From positions 1-61,280 of the IMG/VR virus record IMGVR_UViG_3300034121_000204: DNA of 61,280 nucleotides, one strand, 5' to 3'. The DNA comes from a virus. Under the pieces are notes generated by a model. The model saw only the letters and a list, made by a program, of their open reading frames with translations, made no database searches and was not told the origin of the DNA. A program made the position numbers and the translations under genes. Shown here in pieces: positions 34,336 to 43,583 of the stretch (the first letter of the stretch is position 1; each line of letters starts with the position of its first letter).

Positions 34336-35445
34336 TTAGTTTTTACTTTTAATTACTAGTCTACCATTACGACCATCATCTAAAGCTGTAACTTTAATTC
34401 CTGGAGTTGGGGTTACTTGTGTAGCTTGACGAGTCATGTCAATATTCTTAGACTCTTTAGCAACATTACCAACCGCATCTGCCGCACCTTTTTCATAAAA
34501 GAATTTGGCAAACTTCTCTGGGTTTGAAGCCACTGCGATAGCCTTATGAAAAGCTTCAGCGTCTCTCAAGTAACCTTCATCATTCAAGAACTTCGATACG
34601 AAGTTATGTAGATTAGATTGCTCTTGTAACAAAGTCGTAGGTTCTGCTGGCTTGTAAACTACTTTCTTGTTTTCATCAATATTAAATCCGAAACCTTCGA
34701 ACTTATCAGAAAACAACTCAGATGTTTTGTCGGCAAAGTACTTAGACTTTTTCGTCTGCTCTTCTTCAGTTTGAGTCGCAACTTGTTTATAATTCTTGTA
34801 AGCTTCGTAAGCATCTCGCTCTTCATTTGGAACAAAAGATTCTCTTGACTCAAGAGGAACTTTGTACTGTTCTTTCAATCCGTTAAAGTACTCCTTAGCT
34901 TTAGCAAGCTCTTTTTTCTTAGCTAATTGTTTTTTCTTAATCTCCTTTTCATCATCATAATCTGAATCAAATCCAAATTGATTTTCGAGATCAAATTTAA
35001 TATCGTCAGTGTCAAGATCTTTATCTTTATTCTTACGATACTCAAACAATAGCTGATCTTGGTCCATTGAATCATAGTCTTTATTTAACTTCATAAAGTC
35101 CTCGATTCCACGGCCAGTTTCTTTTTTATATTTCAAATAGGTAGCAACCTCTGGATCTAAATCATCATTGCTTGTTCTTTGTTCAAACAATTCGTCAAGA
35201 TTGCTAATCTCTTTGTTATATCTTTTACCAATATATGAAAGAACTCTGTTGTCATCTATCTCAATCTCTTGAGGTTCGATTGTTGGCTCTTCTGTAGCAG
35301 GTGTATCAACTACAACTGTTTCAGTAGTAGGTTCTTCAGTAACCGTACCTGTCTTTTCCGCATGCTCATCAAGCAATTGTTGTTCTACTTCAGCAACAGA
35401 CTTTTCTTCGAAATCTACTGCTCTTACTTTAAATTCACCTTCCAT
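34336..35445 (-). CDS. Putative scaffolding protein, 369 aa
   Basis: An acidic, Glu/Lys-rich helical protein between portal and capsid genes. Residues 30-70 are Thr/Glu/Pro-rich (TEEPTTETVVVDTPATEEPT), followed by coiled-coil stretches and a basic C-terminus. This is the composition and position of an internal scaffold. A TATATTTG box lies 18 bp upstream of its start. Confidence 0.7.
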   Translation of the reverse strand: MEGEFKVRAVDFEEKSVAEVEQQLLDEHAEKTGTVTEEPTTETVVVDTPATEEPTIEPQEIEIDDNRVLSYIGKRYNKEISNLDELFEQRTSNDDLDPEVATYLKYKKETGRGIEDFMKLNKDYDSMDQDQLLFEYRKNKDKDLDTDDIKFDLENQFGFDSDYDDEKEIKKKQLAKKKELAKAKEYFNGLKEQYKVPLESRESFVPNEERDAYEAYKNYKQVATQTEEEQTKKSKYFADKTSELFSDKFEGFGFNIDENKKVVYKPAEPTTLLQEQSNLHNFVSKFLNDEGYLRDAEAFHKAIAVASNPEKFAKFFYEKGAADAVGNVAKESKNIDMTRQATQVTPTPGIKVTALDDGRNGRLVIKSKN

Positions 35446-35462
35446 TTTATTAAATTTATTTA

Positions 35463-35470
35463 CAAATATA
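35463..35470 (-). promoter_or_regulatory. -7-like box TATATTTG before scaffold gene
   Basis: CAAATATA on the plus strand reads TATATTTG on the minus strand, 18 bp before the scaffold start. No TTG is seen at the usual -33 distance, so it may need an activator or be a weak promoter. Confidence 0.45.
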
Positions 35471-35509
35471 ATAATTATATTTTAAAGCATATAGAATCAG
35501 CATTATAGC

Positions 35510-35560
35510 TAATATATTATGCAAAAGCATATAAAAATGGCTAAAATATCTAATATATTA
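35510..35560 (-). promoter_or_regulatory. Twin palindromes TAATATATTA
   Basis: Two identical perfect palindromes at 35510-35519 and 35551-35560 are centred 41 bp apart, close to four helical turns, in the gap between portal and scaffold genes just upstream of the scaffold -7 box. They could be operators. AT-rich composition makes chance copies possible. Confidence 0.35.
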
Positions 35561-35562
35561 GT

Positions 35563-37992
35563 CTACTTAGGACTAAATGATTCTAAATCGAAACCATCCA
35601 AAGAATCCTCTGTACTCTCAAAATTAACTGGAGGTAAGTTATTCTTTCTTTGGTTAATTAGCTCAGACTGTCTGCTTGCTTGTAAGTCAACACGTTTGTC
35701 TTTAGCCTCTTCTTTACTTTTCTCACGCTTCATTAAGTTATCTGTTTCGATACCTTTAAGTTGCATGTTGTACTCAAACTCTTTTTCCATTAGTTGAGCT
35801 TTGATAGCAGCCTCAGCTTGCATTTGCTGAACAGCAAAATTCATCTCTGCTTCTCTTAATTGTATTTTAGATTGAGCTTCAAGTTGAAGTAGTTGAGCTT
35901 TAGACTCAGCAGCAGCTTGTTGAGATTGAATGTTACTTTGCATCTGCATTTGGAACTGCATTTCTTGATCCTTTTGCTTCTGCTCAGTTCTTTTCTTTCT
36001 CTTTAATTTAAGCATCTCATTAGCTAGCTTGATATTGTTTATCATTCTAATATCAATAGCATCTTCTAAGTCAATAGTTTGTTGCTGTAAGGATATTTGA
36101 ATATTAGCCTCAAGCATCTGTTTTTGCTCTTCATCTGGAGCTATCTCAATGAATATACCAAAGTCATGTAAATAAAGGTCTTTAATGTCATCAAGGATAG
36201 CAACATTGTACTTACCTATCTGCATTGCAAACTCTTCAGCAAAGTCAGCGTATTCTAATATATCAGCAACACGAATAGAAAGACATTCAGCTAATTGTTT
36301 TGTCATCTGTAGACCACCTTCTAATATATGTCTTGTAGCTGTATTCGAACTTAAAGCAGCTAATTTCTGTACACCAACTAAAGCGTCAGGATTTGGAGTA
36401 GATCCATCCCTTACCTCATTAATACCAGTAACGTCACGTATCATGTTTAGATAGTGATTATAGTTACCTATCAATGCAGCCATTTTAGATTGGCCACTAT
36501 TTGAGTTAAGTTCTTGAATAGGAACTCTAGCATTATTGAAATCACCGTCTTGCGTATAACTACGTCCAATAACACTACCAGTCTGGAAGTACATTTTTAA
36601 TGCATCCTCTGGATTATATGCTGCGCCTGTACCTAAGTCAACTTCATTAATACCATCAGCATCAATGAATACACCATCAGGAACAACGCGTGCCATTACT
36701 TGTTGTAATTTAAGGTGCGTTAATTGTATCTGATCGGCAAAAGGAATCATACGTCTAACTAATGACTCATTGTTTCCTTTATACATTCTAGGAGCAAATA
36801 CCACATAGTTAGGAAGAGCTTTCTGTGTTGCTGATTTAGGACGTACCATGTTTTTCATCATGTCCCACTTCAGAATAATATTAGATCCGCCAACTATAAT
36901 ACCCTCGTACCAAACATCCTTAACTGTCTCTATTTTTTCAAACATCATTCCTTCCTCTGTAGGAGGGTTAAATGACTCATCTTTTCTTATTACTCGCTCA
37001 CCACCATTCTCAAGTAATTTCTTTTTCCAAACAAACTTCTTGCTTGTCTTATAGTTAAAGTAAAGTAATGTAACTACTTCATTTAGAAATGCGCTATCTT
37101 GATAATTACGGATAATAGGGAAATAGTCATACCACGCTGAAGCAGCGTTACGTATCTCATTTAGCTGCTCATCAGTAAGATTTGGATCTATTTTTAATAG
37201 CTCAGTGTAATGAACTTGCTTAACCTCACCAAAATAATAGCAGTCTGAAAAGTCTGGCTTCTCAGTGTAGCTATGAATAAGATTAGAAGGATCAACGTAA
37301 TCAATTTTCAATCCATCATTTACTAAAAATGTATGTCTTATCGCTGCTTTTCCTAAAACAGTTAAATCGTAGTCAACTAACTTCTTTACCTTAGGAAAGT
37401 CATTCATTTTAAGAATTGTGTCAATAGCAACTTCCTCAGCAATCTCTATAGATGGCTTGTATTTAAGTTGCATATATAATGACAGCTCTTCATCATTCTC
37501 AGGTAGCTCCTCAGGGTTAACATTGAACGCATCAATACCAAACTGATCTTTTGTTAGTTGTAAGAAATCCTTAGCAACCATGTCAGCTTCAATCATATCC
37601 TGGAATATGTTTTTCTTTTCAGCAGACATTACATCTTGAGATTCGGCTTTGATTGTGAAAAGCCTATCGTTCATTCCATTTACGACAATATCAACGAACT
37701 TTGGGATAATAGGAATTGGAGTCCAATCAAGATTAAGCATGGACATATCTCCATTTGTAGATAGCTCATCTTTATATTTTTGAATAGGCTGTTCACCTCT
37801 TGCGTATAACCTTAAGCGATGGAATTCACCCCACTGATCATAGAAACGACATGTGTTAGCTTTTCTCTTGAACCACTCACCTTCAACCGCCTTTGCTACT
37901 CTTAAACCATATTCCATTGTGGCCTTTTCCTCATCAGTAGCCATTTGGTTAGGAAAGGGTGATTGATAAATTACAACTGATAATTTCTCCAT
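35563..37992 (-). CDS. Portal protein, 809 aa
   Basis: The sequence matches large portal proteins of crAss-like podoviruses: an N-terminal WFKRKANTCRFYDQWGEF, then RLYARGEQPIQKYKDEL and the stem region. A C-terminal Gln/Glu-rich coiled coil (about 650-760) would form the portal barrel. It overlaps the large terminase stop by 1 bp and is followed by the scaffold and capsid genes. Confidence 0.85.
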   Translation of the reverse strand: MEKLSVVIYQSPFPNQMATDEEKATMEYGLRVAKAVEGEWFKRKANTCRFYDQWGEFHRLRLYARGEQPIQKYKDELSTNGDMSMLNLDWTPIPIIPKFVDIVVNGMNDRLFTIKAESQDVMSAEKKNIFQDMIEADMVAKDFLQLTKDQFGIDAFNVNPEELPENDEELSLYMQLKYKPSIEIAEEVAIDTILKMNDFPKVKKLVDYDLTVLGKAAIRHTFLVNDGLKIDYVDPSNLIHSYTEKPDFSDCYYFGEVKQVHYTELLKIDPNLTDEQLNEIRNAASAWYDYFPIIRNYQDSAFLNEVVTLLYFNYKTSKKFVWKKKLLENGGERVIRKDESFNPPTEEGMMFEKIETVKDVWYEGIIVGGSNIILKWDMMKNMVRPKSATQKALPNYVVFAPRMYKGNNESLVRRMIPFADQIQLTHLKLQQVMARVVPDGVFIDADGINEVDLGTGAAYNPEDALKMYFQTGSVIGRSYTQDGDFNNARVPIQELNSNSGQSKMAALIGNYNHYLNMIRDVTGINEVRDGSTPNPDALVGVQKLAALSSNTATRHILEGGLQMTKQLAECLSIRVADILEYADFAEEFAMQIGKYNVAILDDIKDLYLHDFGIFIEIAPDEEQKQMLEANIQISLQQQTIDLEDAIDIRMINNIKLANEMLKLKRKKRTEQKQKDQEMQFQMQMQSNIQSQQAAAESKAQLLQLEAQSKIQLREAEMNFAVQQMQAEAAIKAQLMEKEFEYNMQLKGIETDNLMKREKSKEEAKDKRVDLQASRQSELINQRKNNLPPVNFESTEDSLDGFDLESFSPK

Positions 37993-40211
37993 TATTTTAT
38001 TATTTCGCTTCTAGTTCCACGATTGTCGTATCTTACAAATTTAATACTTATTTTCGATTCTTTTTTCTCTGTTTCAAATAAATGCTTACGTGTAGCCATA
38101 ATTGCTAAACCAGAACTAATCGAGGCATCATGTTTAGTCCTATTATTTGGATCAAATTTAGCCCAATCTTCCAAAGTCTTAGTAAAGTACATTGATCCCA
38201 TACAGTCAGGATCTCTGTAAGTTCCCTCAGTATCAAGCCCTACATACTCCTCGATATATGTCTCAATTGATGAGGCGTGAGCTTGCCTAACATCCTCAGA
38301 TGAGTTAGGTATCCCACCTATCTCTATCTCGGTCTTAGATAGCTTTGTTTTATGCTTATCTGGCCTATTCATTGAGTAAGCTCTGTACCCTCTGTTCTTG
38401 AAGTGATATAGTAGTCTAGCCTTGTTATTCTCTGCCAACACTGGCATACCATAAAACACACAAGCCATTAACACATCCTCAAAAAATATCTCAGCAGTCT
38501 GAGGTCTTGCTATGTACTCTAAGAAGAACTCATTTGTTGGAGCGTTAGCCATGTGATACTTAGTCATGCCATGCAACGCACCATTAGATCCACCGCCTCC
38601 AACAACACCAGATATATCGTATGGATCGCATCCAAACGCACCTAAGTGCTCATTACCTGGATACTTCTTACCACCTCTAGTTATTACATTATTTCGCATC
38701 TTATGCTCTGGAATCCAAGAAACCAAGAACCTACCATTCTTATCTGGAGTCCAAATAACCTCGCTATCTAGCTTACCATTCTTCCAATGGAAGTACCCTC
38801 GTGTAATTACATGCTCCTTAATCAATGAGTCATTGTAGTCAATCTGTTGGTAAATCTTTGTCAAGTTGAATACTGACTGCTTAGATTCATCTCTAAAAGC
38901 ATGAGATTCAGTCCTTGGGAACTGACGGTAAAATTCATTCAATGCATCAGAGTCACTTTTCAATGCGGCTACCTCATTGTTCCACCAAGTAATAACGCCT
39001 TGCGTTATCATCTCTCCATCAATACCTTTAACTGGCTTACTAGGATCTTCAAATACAGGCCAACCGAACTCATCAATATATCCCTCAATATTCCACTCCA
39101 TTGGAATGAATAACGAATACAGACCACTCTTTGTCTGACCATTTGCAGACCTTACCTTTGGATCACTGTCGTTGTATAACTTCTTGAAATTCTCACCACC
39201 TTTATTTAATGCATTTGATGTCGAACCCATCATACACTTACCAACAATCTTACTACCTAACCTAAGACAAGTCTTTGTTACTCGCCAGTTATTTAATATG
39301 TTCTCAGGCTTCTCCCATTTACCAGACTCGTCATGTACAAGCATAAGTAACTTCTCACCATCGTAACTGTTGTCAGCTGTGTTCTTCCAGTCAATTGTTG
39401 TGTCAAGTCCATCAATCTCATCTTGATTTTCTTGATCCATGTTCTTACGTGTAATCTTACTAGCAGGAACACGAAAGGCAAGTTCAGTCTTTGGATTATC
39501 CATACCATCTTGGATAGGCTTGAAGAAGAATGGATAGTTCCTTACAATTGGAACAACTTTATCGGTAAACATCTTCTTAGCATCAGATCCAGTCTTAGAT
39601 AGTATACCAATCCTAGAGTCTCTTACTATTGTTCCAGTGTTACTTATTTCAGCACTAGACATGAATGAGAACCCAGAACGTCTGTTCTTTAAGTAGTCCA
39701 TACCAAACGACCTGTTGTCAGCTTTGCATGCTTCCCAATAGATATAGAATATTCTGTTTGATTCTCTGAAGTCAGGCAGACCAATGTCAATCTTCGTCCA
39801 TTGAAGATACATATAGTGCGTACCTGTTATATACGTTGGCTTGCTGTTATTTATAAACCAATAACCATTATCTCGCCTATCAAATTCGCCTTCAATAAAG
39901 TCAACGTACTTTGACTTAAATACGTTATCTCTTCTATTCCAATCAAATATTGTCTTGATCTTTTGAAGCTCAGATGAGTACTCTTGCGCTTGCCACTTAT
40001 TGTTAGTATTTGCTACGTTGTCAGGCCTTGATGGTAGTGCTACCTTTATACCATTTATGTCGTATATCTCTCCAATCATACCATCCTTAGATATGACAAC
40101 AACATCATAATCTTTATTGTACCCATACTCCCAAGACTTATGTCTGTTTTTGGTTATCAATACATTCTTAGGAATGTAATCATCAAGTATAATGTAAAGA
40201 TTATTTTCCAT
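37992..40211 (-). CDS. terL: Terminase large subunit, 739 aa
   Basis: The packaging ATPase-nuclease. The ATPase domain has a Walker A-like loop near KNRRSGFSFMSS (about 176-187) and a Walker B with catalytic acid in LMLVHDESGKW (about 291-301). The C-terminal nuclease begins around GAFGCDPYDISGVVGGG with its first metal-binding aspartate. Length fits the long terminases of crAss-like relatives. It lies between the small terminase and the portal gene. Confidence 0.85.
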   Translation of the reverse strand: MENNLYIILDDYIPKNVLITKNRHKSWEYGYNKDYDVVVISKDGMIGEIYDINGIKVALPSRPDNVANTNNKWQAQEYSSELQKIKTIFDWNRRDNVFKSKYVDFIEGEFDRRDNGYWFINNSKPTYITGTHYMYLQWTKIDIGLPDFRESNRIFYIYWEACKADNRSFGMDYLKNRRSGFSFMSSAEISNTGTIVRDSRIGILSKTGSDAKKMFTDKVVPIVRNYPFFFKPIQDGMDNPKTELAFRVPASKITRKNMDQENQDEIDGLDTTIDWKNTADNSYDGEKLLMLVHDESGKWEKPENILNNWRVTKTCLRLGSKIVGKCMMGSTSNALNKGGENFKKLYNDSDPKVRSANGQTKSGLYSLFIPMEWNIEGYIDEFGWPVFEDPSKPVKGIDGEMITQGVITWWNNEVAALKSDSDALNEFYRQFPRTESHAFRDESKQSVFNLTKIYQQIDYNDSLIKEHVITRGYFHWKNGKLDSEVIWTPDKNGRFLVSWIPEHKMRNNVITRGGKKYPGNEHLGAFGCDPYDISGVVGGGGSNGALHGMTKYHMANAPTNEFFLEYIARPQTAEIFFEDVLMACVFYGMPVLAENNKARLLYHFKNRGYRAYSMNRPDKHKTKLSKTEIEIGGIPNSSEDVRQAHASSIETYIEEYVGLDTEGTYRDPDCMGSMYFTKTLEDWAKFDPNNRTKHDASISSGLAIMATRKHLFETEKKESKISIKFVRYDNRGTRSEIIK

Positions 40212-40480
40212 TACTTCTTCTTTGCTCTACCTTCAGCAAATCCACCATTTCCTACAACTACTGTAGGTACAATGTTATTACTTTTATTCTCTTCATCCTC
40301 AATCTTCTGCAACATATTCAGAGCATCCTCAAATGCTAATCTCTTAGCAGACGCAGCATTCTTTAATTTGTCAGCTGATATGTCATCTTCTGAACGAGTA
40401 ATAATAGGCTCTTTTAGTACCTTTATCAACTCATCAATAGCTACCTTTGCTGCTTCTAGTATTTCTATTTTCTTAGACAT
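40211..40480 (-). CDS. Putative small terminase subunit, 89 aa
   Basis: A small helical protein directly before terL, overlapping it by 1 bp. The segment DKLKNAASAKRLAFEDALNM reads as a helical DNA-binding or oligomerising domain, and a basic tail (GGFAEGRAKKK) closes the protein. Position and size suggest the small terminase; no clear HTH can be confirmed by eye. Confidence 0.55.
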   Translation of the reverse strand: MSKKIEILEAAKVAIDELIKVLKEPIITRSEDDISADKLKNAASAKRLAFEDALNMLQKIEDEENKSNNIVPTVVVGNGGFAEGRAKKK

Positions 40481-41025
40481 ATATTCCGATTATACATTCT
40501 GTAAAGAATCTCATCATTTATTCTGAATTCATACTCACTATCTGGGGTAAATGATACGATGTCTCCAACATTAACTTCTTCTAAATCATCATTCTTAAAT
40601 ACCAACTTACCCCAAAGCTCTTCAAGTCCAGATATAGGGCTGAATATTTTATCTTCAGAAGGTATTGGCTTAATGAAAACAAATGGAGATAGTGCATGCC
40701 AAGAATCTTTATTCTTGGAATACAGATAGACTTGCTCTGGCTCTACAATAAAGTAGTCATCAAACAAATGATGCCAGCTACTCTTTTGTCTGCCCCTCAT
40801 GTCATAGTAAAACTTAAAAACATTATGGTGAACTACCACAACATCGCCTTGTGTTATAGGACCTTCATAATAGATAGGAACAGAAATAACTTCAGCAAAT
40901 CTATTTGATACAGTGTGATCTTCTTGGGAGGCACTTATAATTAACTCACTATCTCCGTAAGTCCTTATGTTGTCGTACCGCCTCCCATCAATCGGCTTGA
41001 TGATAAAGCAGTATGGGGATTTCAT
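40465..41025 (-). CDS. GroES-like double-domain protein, 186 aa
   Basis: Two beta-barrel halves can be seen. The first carries QGDVVVVHHNVFKFYYD (about 60-75), the second ends VNVGDIVSFTPDSEYEF with ILYRMYNRNICL. The second follows the GroES pattern (GDhVhF, then a strand and a terminal hydrophobic strand with an I near the end). It could be a cochaperonin-like virion-assembly factor, as T4 gp31 is, or an unrelated barrel. It is distinct from the conventional short GroES at 50424. Confidence 0.5.
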   Translation of the reverse strand: MKSPYCFIIKPIDGRRYDNIRTYGDSELIISASQEDHTVSNRFAEVISVPIYYEGPITQGDVVVVHHNVFKFYYDMRGRQKSSWHHLFDDYFIVEPEQVYLYSKNKDSWHALSPFVFIKPIPSEDKIFSPISGLEELWGKLVFKNDDLEEVNVGDIVSFTPDSEYEFRINDEILYRMYNRNICLRK

Positions 41026-41243
41026 TAGAAATTTATATTAAATTCAATTGATACAGGAACTGTGCTTGAGAATTCCTTCCACAAAACAATCTCGTCCTCT
41101 TTAATAATATAGAGTTTTATTCCATCCTCATTCCTAATGATTTGATAGATGGAATAACTCTTATCAAGTACTTCCTGACCTACAGTGTAGTTCATACACT
41201 TCATGTAGTCAGGACCTACTGATATTTTTCTAATTATATTCAC
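41025..41243 (-). CDS. Small conserved phage protein, 72 aa
   Basis: The segment KCMNYTVGQEVLDKSYSIYQ reads as an opening turn and beta strands. Short genes of this type sit upstream of the terminase block in related phages. It is a likely small beta-rich protein of unknown role. It overlaps the following coiled-coil gene by 14 bp. Confidence 0.6.
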   Translation of the reverse strand: MNIIRKISVGPDYMKCMNYTVGQEVLDKSYSIYQIIRNEDGIKLYIIKEDEIVLWKEFSSTVPVSIEFNINF

Positions 41244-41466
41244 CAGTTTGTAGATTTATGGTGATGTCACCATATTTTGCGATTACCTCTTCTTGATACT
41301 TAGCTAAGTCATGTACTGCTACTTCTAAGTTAGCAATAGTTGCTTTCTTTTGGTTTTTAAGTCTTTCGAATGAAAGCTCAATATCTGCAACTTGGAATTT
41401 AAGATCTCTAAAGTTTCTGTTTAACTCTGTCAATTTAGACAGCTCGTCTTGTTCTATTTTTTTCAT
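41230..41466 (-). CDS. Coiled-coil protein, 78 aa
   Basis: An almost continuous coiled coil: heptads run through ELSKLTELNRNFRDLKFQV and IANLEVAVHDLAKYQEEVIA, ending in a short tail GDITINLQTGEYN. It starts 18 bp after a TATATTTG box and is likely the first gene of the packaging block. Role unknown; such small coiled coils may chaperone terminase or virion proteins. Confidence 0.6.
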   Translation of the reverse strand: MKKIEQDELSKLTELNRNFRDLKFQVADIELSFERLKNQKKATIANLEVAVHDLAKYQEEVIAKYGDITINLQTGEYN

Positions 41467-41483
41467 TTTATTTAATTTTGCAA

Positions 41484-41491
41484 CAAATATA
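41484..41491 (-). promoter_or_regulatory. -7-like box TATATTTG before packaging block
   Basis: Read on the minus strand, TATATTTG lies 18 bp before the start at 41466, the same distance as the scaffold box. A TTG at -33 is not evident. Confidence 0.4.
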
Positions 41492-41498
41492 ATGAAAA

Positions 41499-41924
41499 TT
41501 AGTTATAAACCCTAACCTCAAGAGCACAATCAGTTAATATTCCGTCAGTTAAAATACCAGAAGCATTATATGTATTTATAATTAATATATTAGCATCATC
41601 TCTATATACTTCTGCTCTTGCTTTCCCAGGAGGTTGGTTTATTACAATCCAAGTCTTATTATTTACAAATGCACCAGTAAGTGTAGCGTAATATATTCCA
41701 GTAGATTCTTCATCTTTTGTAAATACAATGTTACCAATCGTATTTTCTAAAATATCAGGAATTGGTGCTCCAGTTGTTCTTTGAGTCAATAAAGCTGCAT
41801 ATACTTTATAAATCGTAGTGCCAAAATTTGACATTTCAAATTGCGCTTGATCTCCATTTGAATCACTACCAAATAACCTATCACCAGCTTCAGGCGTTTT
41901 AACTGCGTAATTATTTACTTTCAT
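41499..41924 (-). CDS. Probable virion/tail-associated protein, 141 aa
   Basis: The start MKVNNYAVKTPEAGDRLFGS recalls the N-terminal anchors of phage fibres, which often begin with a short hydrophobic turn and a GSD motif. The rest is beta-patterned. It overlaps the upstream tiny basic gene by 4 bp (ATGA) and sits below the amidase. A small tail or fibre-anchor role is inferred. Confidence 0.55.
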   Translation of the reverse strand: MKVNNYAVKTPEAGDRLFGSDSNGDQAQFEMSNFGTTIYKVYAALLTQRTTGAPIPDILENTIGNIVFTKDEESTGIYYATLTGAFVNNKTWIVINQPPGKARAEVYRDDANILIINTYNASGILTDGILTDCALEVRVYN

Positions 41925-42058
41925 CTCCCTTGTCCTTTATATGTTTTTTTATAATTCTTACTAGATTTAGACTTAGACGTTTTAGTTTTAGAATGAACGC
42001 CAGGTCTTGAAACCTTTGGGCTAGCTAAAAATGATGATGCGTCTTTTTGCTTTTTCAT
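41921..42058 (-). CDS. Tiny basic protein, 45 aa
   Basis: A lysine/serine-rich peptide with the core SPKVSRPGVHSKTKTSKSK followed by NYKKTYKGQGR. Similar short basic proteins occur near fibre and lysis genes in Bacteroidetes phages. It may bind DNA inside the capsid or RNA; unproven. It overlaps 41499-41924 by 4 bp. Confidence 0.6.
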   Translation of the reverse strand: MKKQKDASSFLASPKVSRPGVHSKTKTSKSKSSKNYKKTYKGQGR

Positions 42059-42067
42059 ATCACAAAG

Positions 42068-42715
42068 TTACAAATTTTTAAGCATCTCAATTACACGAGG
42101 ACATGGATACATGTCAGACTTGTCCTTACGTACAGAATTATGAGTATAGATACCATCCTCACCCTTCATTGCTCTCTTACATAGATCCCAAATATCATCG
42201 TCATAATCTTTTGATATGTCATACGTCTCACATAGATACACAACTAACTGACGCAAGCTCTCAATCTGCTTGTCAGTGTACTTGTGCCAATGGTAGTGCC
42301 CTTTAAATGGTTTGTCAAGTTTAGTAACTTCACTTATATCCATTGGCCTACCAACATAGTTATAAAACTTACCACCTTTCTCTGTCAAAGGCCCCCAGTT
42401 ACATACCTCAATACCAACTGAAAACTTATCTAGCGGCTTATAAGGAACACCAACATTTGAGAATGCGGCATTCTTTAATCCCAAGTGATAAGACCACTCC
42501 CTAGATGAGAAGCACTGAACAATAGTACCATTCGCACCAATTATAAATGCAGTAGCAACCCTTTCTTTTGTTCCGTCCCAATATCTTGCAACAGCAACAG
42601 GATCACCGCTACCAGCAGTGTGGTGTAAATAAATCTGATTCTTTGGAGTTTCCTCTTGGAAATATTGAGTAGTTTTCAATCTACTCTGAACTATTTTTGT
42701 TATATCTAACTTCAT
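42068..42715 (-). CDS. N-acetylmuramoyl-L-alanine amidase (endolysin)
   Basis: An Amidase_2-type zinc enzyme: YLHHTAG (first zinc histidine, about 30-36), EWSYHLGLKN, FSVGIEVCNWG and a late histidine-rich part (HYHWHKYTDKQ). It cleaves the amide bond between muramic acid and the stem peptide to release progeny. At 215 aa it is a single-domain lysin. It overlaps the holin by 4 bp, the usual lysis pairing. Confidence 0.9.
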   Translation of the reverse strand: MKLDITKIVQSRLKTTQYFQEETPKNQIYLHHTAGSGDPVAVARYWDGTKERVATAFIIGANGTIVQCFSSREWSYHLGLKNAAFSNVGVPYKPLDKFSVGIEVCNWGPLTEKGGKFYNYVGRPMDISEVTKLDKPFKGHYHWHKYTDKQIESLRQLVVYLCETYDISKDYDDDIWDLCKRAMKGEDGIYTHNSVRKDKSDMYPCPRVIEMLKNL

Positions 42716-43137
42716 GCTAATTTTTCTGCTTCTTCTTTTGCTCTAGTTATAAACTCTCTTAGAGATTTTAATATATTCTTGCCAGTAACTGACTCATAAC
42801 TCTCATTTATTGATTTTACCTCAACAGCAACACAGAAGAATGCTACCATCTTTGTCATTACAAGGTCAATAGATATGAATTTAGCTATTAAATCAGATGC
42901 TATGTACTTCTCTATCAAAAATGAAAATAAGATAGCTCCTGAGTAAAGTAATGACTTACTTATAACGTGTGATAATCTTCTGCTTCTAATGGACTTCCAT
43001 CCGCTTTTCTTTACGCTACGCCAAATACCGAATCCAGTATCTAACATGATTGCCAATATGGCAATATATACCATAGGCTTAACTGGTGAAATAACTGCTA
43101 AAAACGATGTAGCTAAGAGTGTTAAGTTTGCTTTCAA
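42712..43137 (-). CDS. Holin (Phage_holin_4 type)
   Basis: Three hydrophobic spans (about 5-18, 20-37 and 66-85, plus a weaker one near 95-110) with the conserved motif VAVEVKSINESYE place it in the toxin-secretion/phage holin family 4. It forms holes in the inner membrane that let the amidase reach the peptidoglycan. A charged C-terminal tail follows. It lies between the spanin and amidase genes. Confidence 0.8.
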   Translation of the reverse strand: MKANLTLLATSFLAVISPVKPMVYIAILAIMLDTGFGIWRSVKKSGWKSIRSRRLSHVISKSLLYSGAILFSFLIEKYIASDLIAKFISIDLVMTKMVAFFCVAVEVKSINESYESVTGKNILKSLREFITRAKEEAEKLA

Positions 43138-43583
43138 AATAAGTAAAATTTTATAATTCTGTATGTAACATATATCACTAACAAAATTAATAAAATTCCT
43201 ATAATATTATTTAGCAAGGTTTTATACCAAGGAGTCTTTTCATATATCTTAATAGGGATCTTTCTGTAGACCACTCTCTCTATAGGTTTCTCGATATATA
43301 TAGTGTCACATTTACCGCTGATATATACCTTATCTTTCACTCTCCATACCTTTACTTTAATACGATCCTTGTATAATGTAATCGTATCATAAAGCTTGTA
43401 AGCATCAACAACTGTATCAATCTCAACCTCTGGGACTGTTATGCGAATTGTATCACGTATAGTATCCTTCACTATAAGCGTGTCACTAGTTAAAAGATAT
43501 GGATACTTCTTAACTAACCTATTAAACCTTCGTTGAGGTGTGCAAGCTGCTAAAGCAAATAAAAATATTATTAAATATTTCAT
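43134..43583 (-). CDS. Putative unimolecular spanin (lipoprotein with C-terminal TM)
   Basis: A type-II-like signal MKYLIIFLFALAAC with a lipobox cysteine at residue 14 predicts an outer-membrane lipoprotein. The middle is basic and beta-rich (DTLIVKDTIRDTIRITV). A second hydrophobic segment near 129-145 (NIIGILLILLVIYVTY) with a lysine/arginine tail anchors the inner membrane. This is the layout of one-piece spanins such as T1 gp11, which fuse the two membranes in lysis. It overlaps the holin by 4 bp. Confidence 0.65.
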   Translation of the reverse strand: MKYLIIFLFALAACTPQRRFNRLVKKYPYLLTSDTLIVKDTIRDTIRITVPEVEIDTVVDAYKLYDTITLYKDRIKVKVWRVKDKVYISGKCDTIYIEKPIERVVYRKIPIKIYEKTPWYKTLLNNIIGILLILLVIYVTYRIIKFYLF

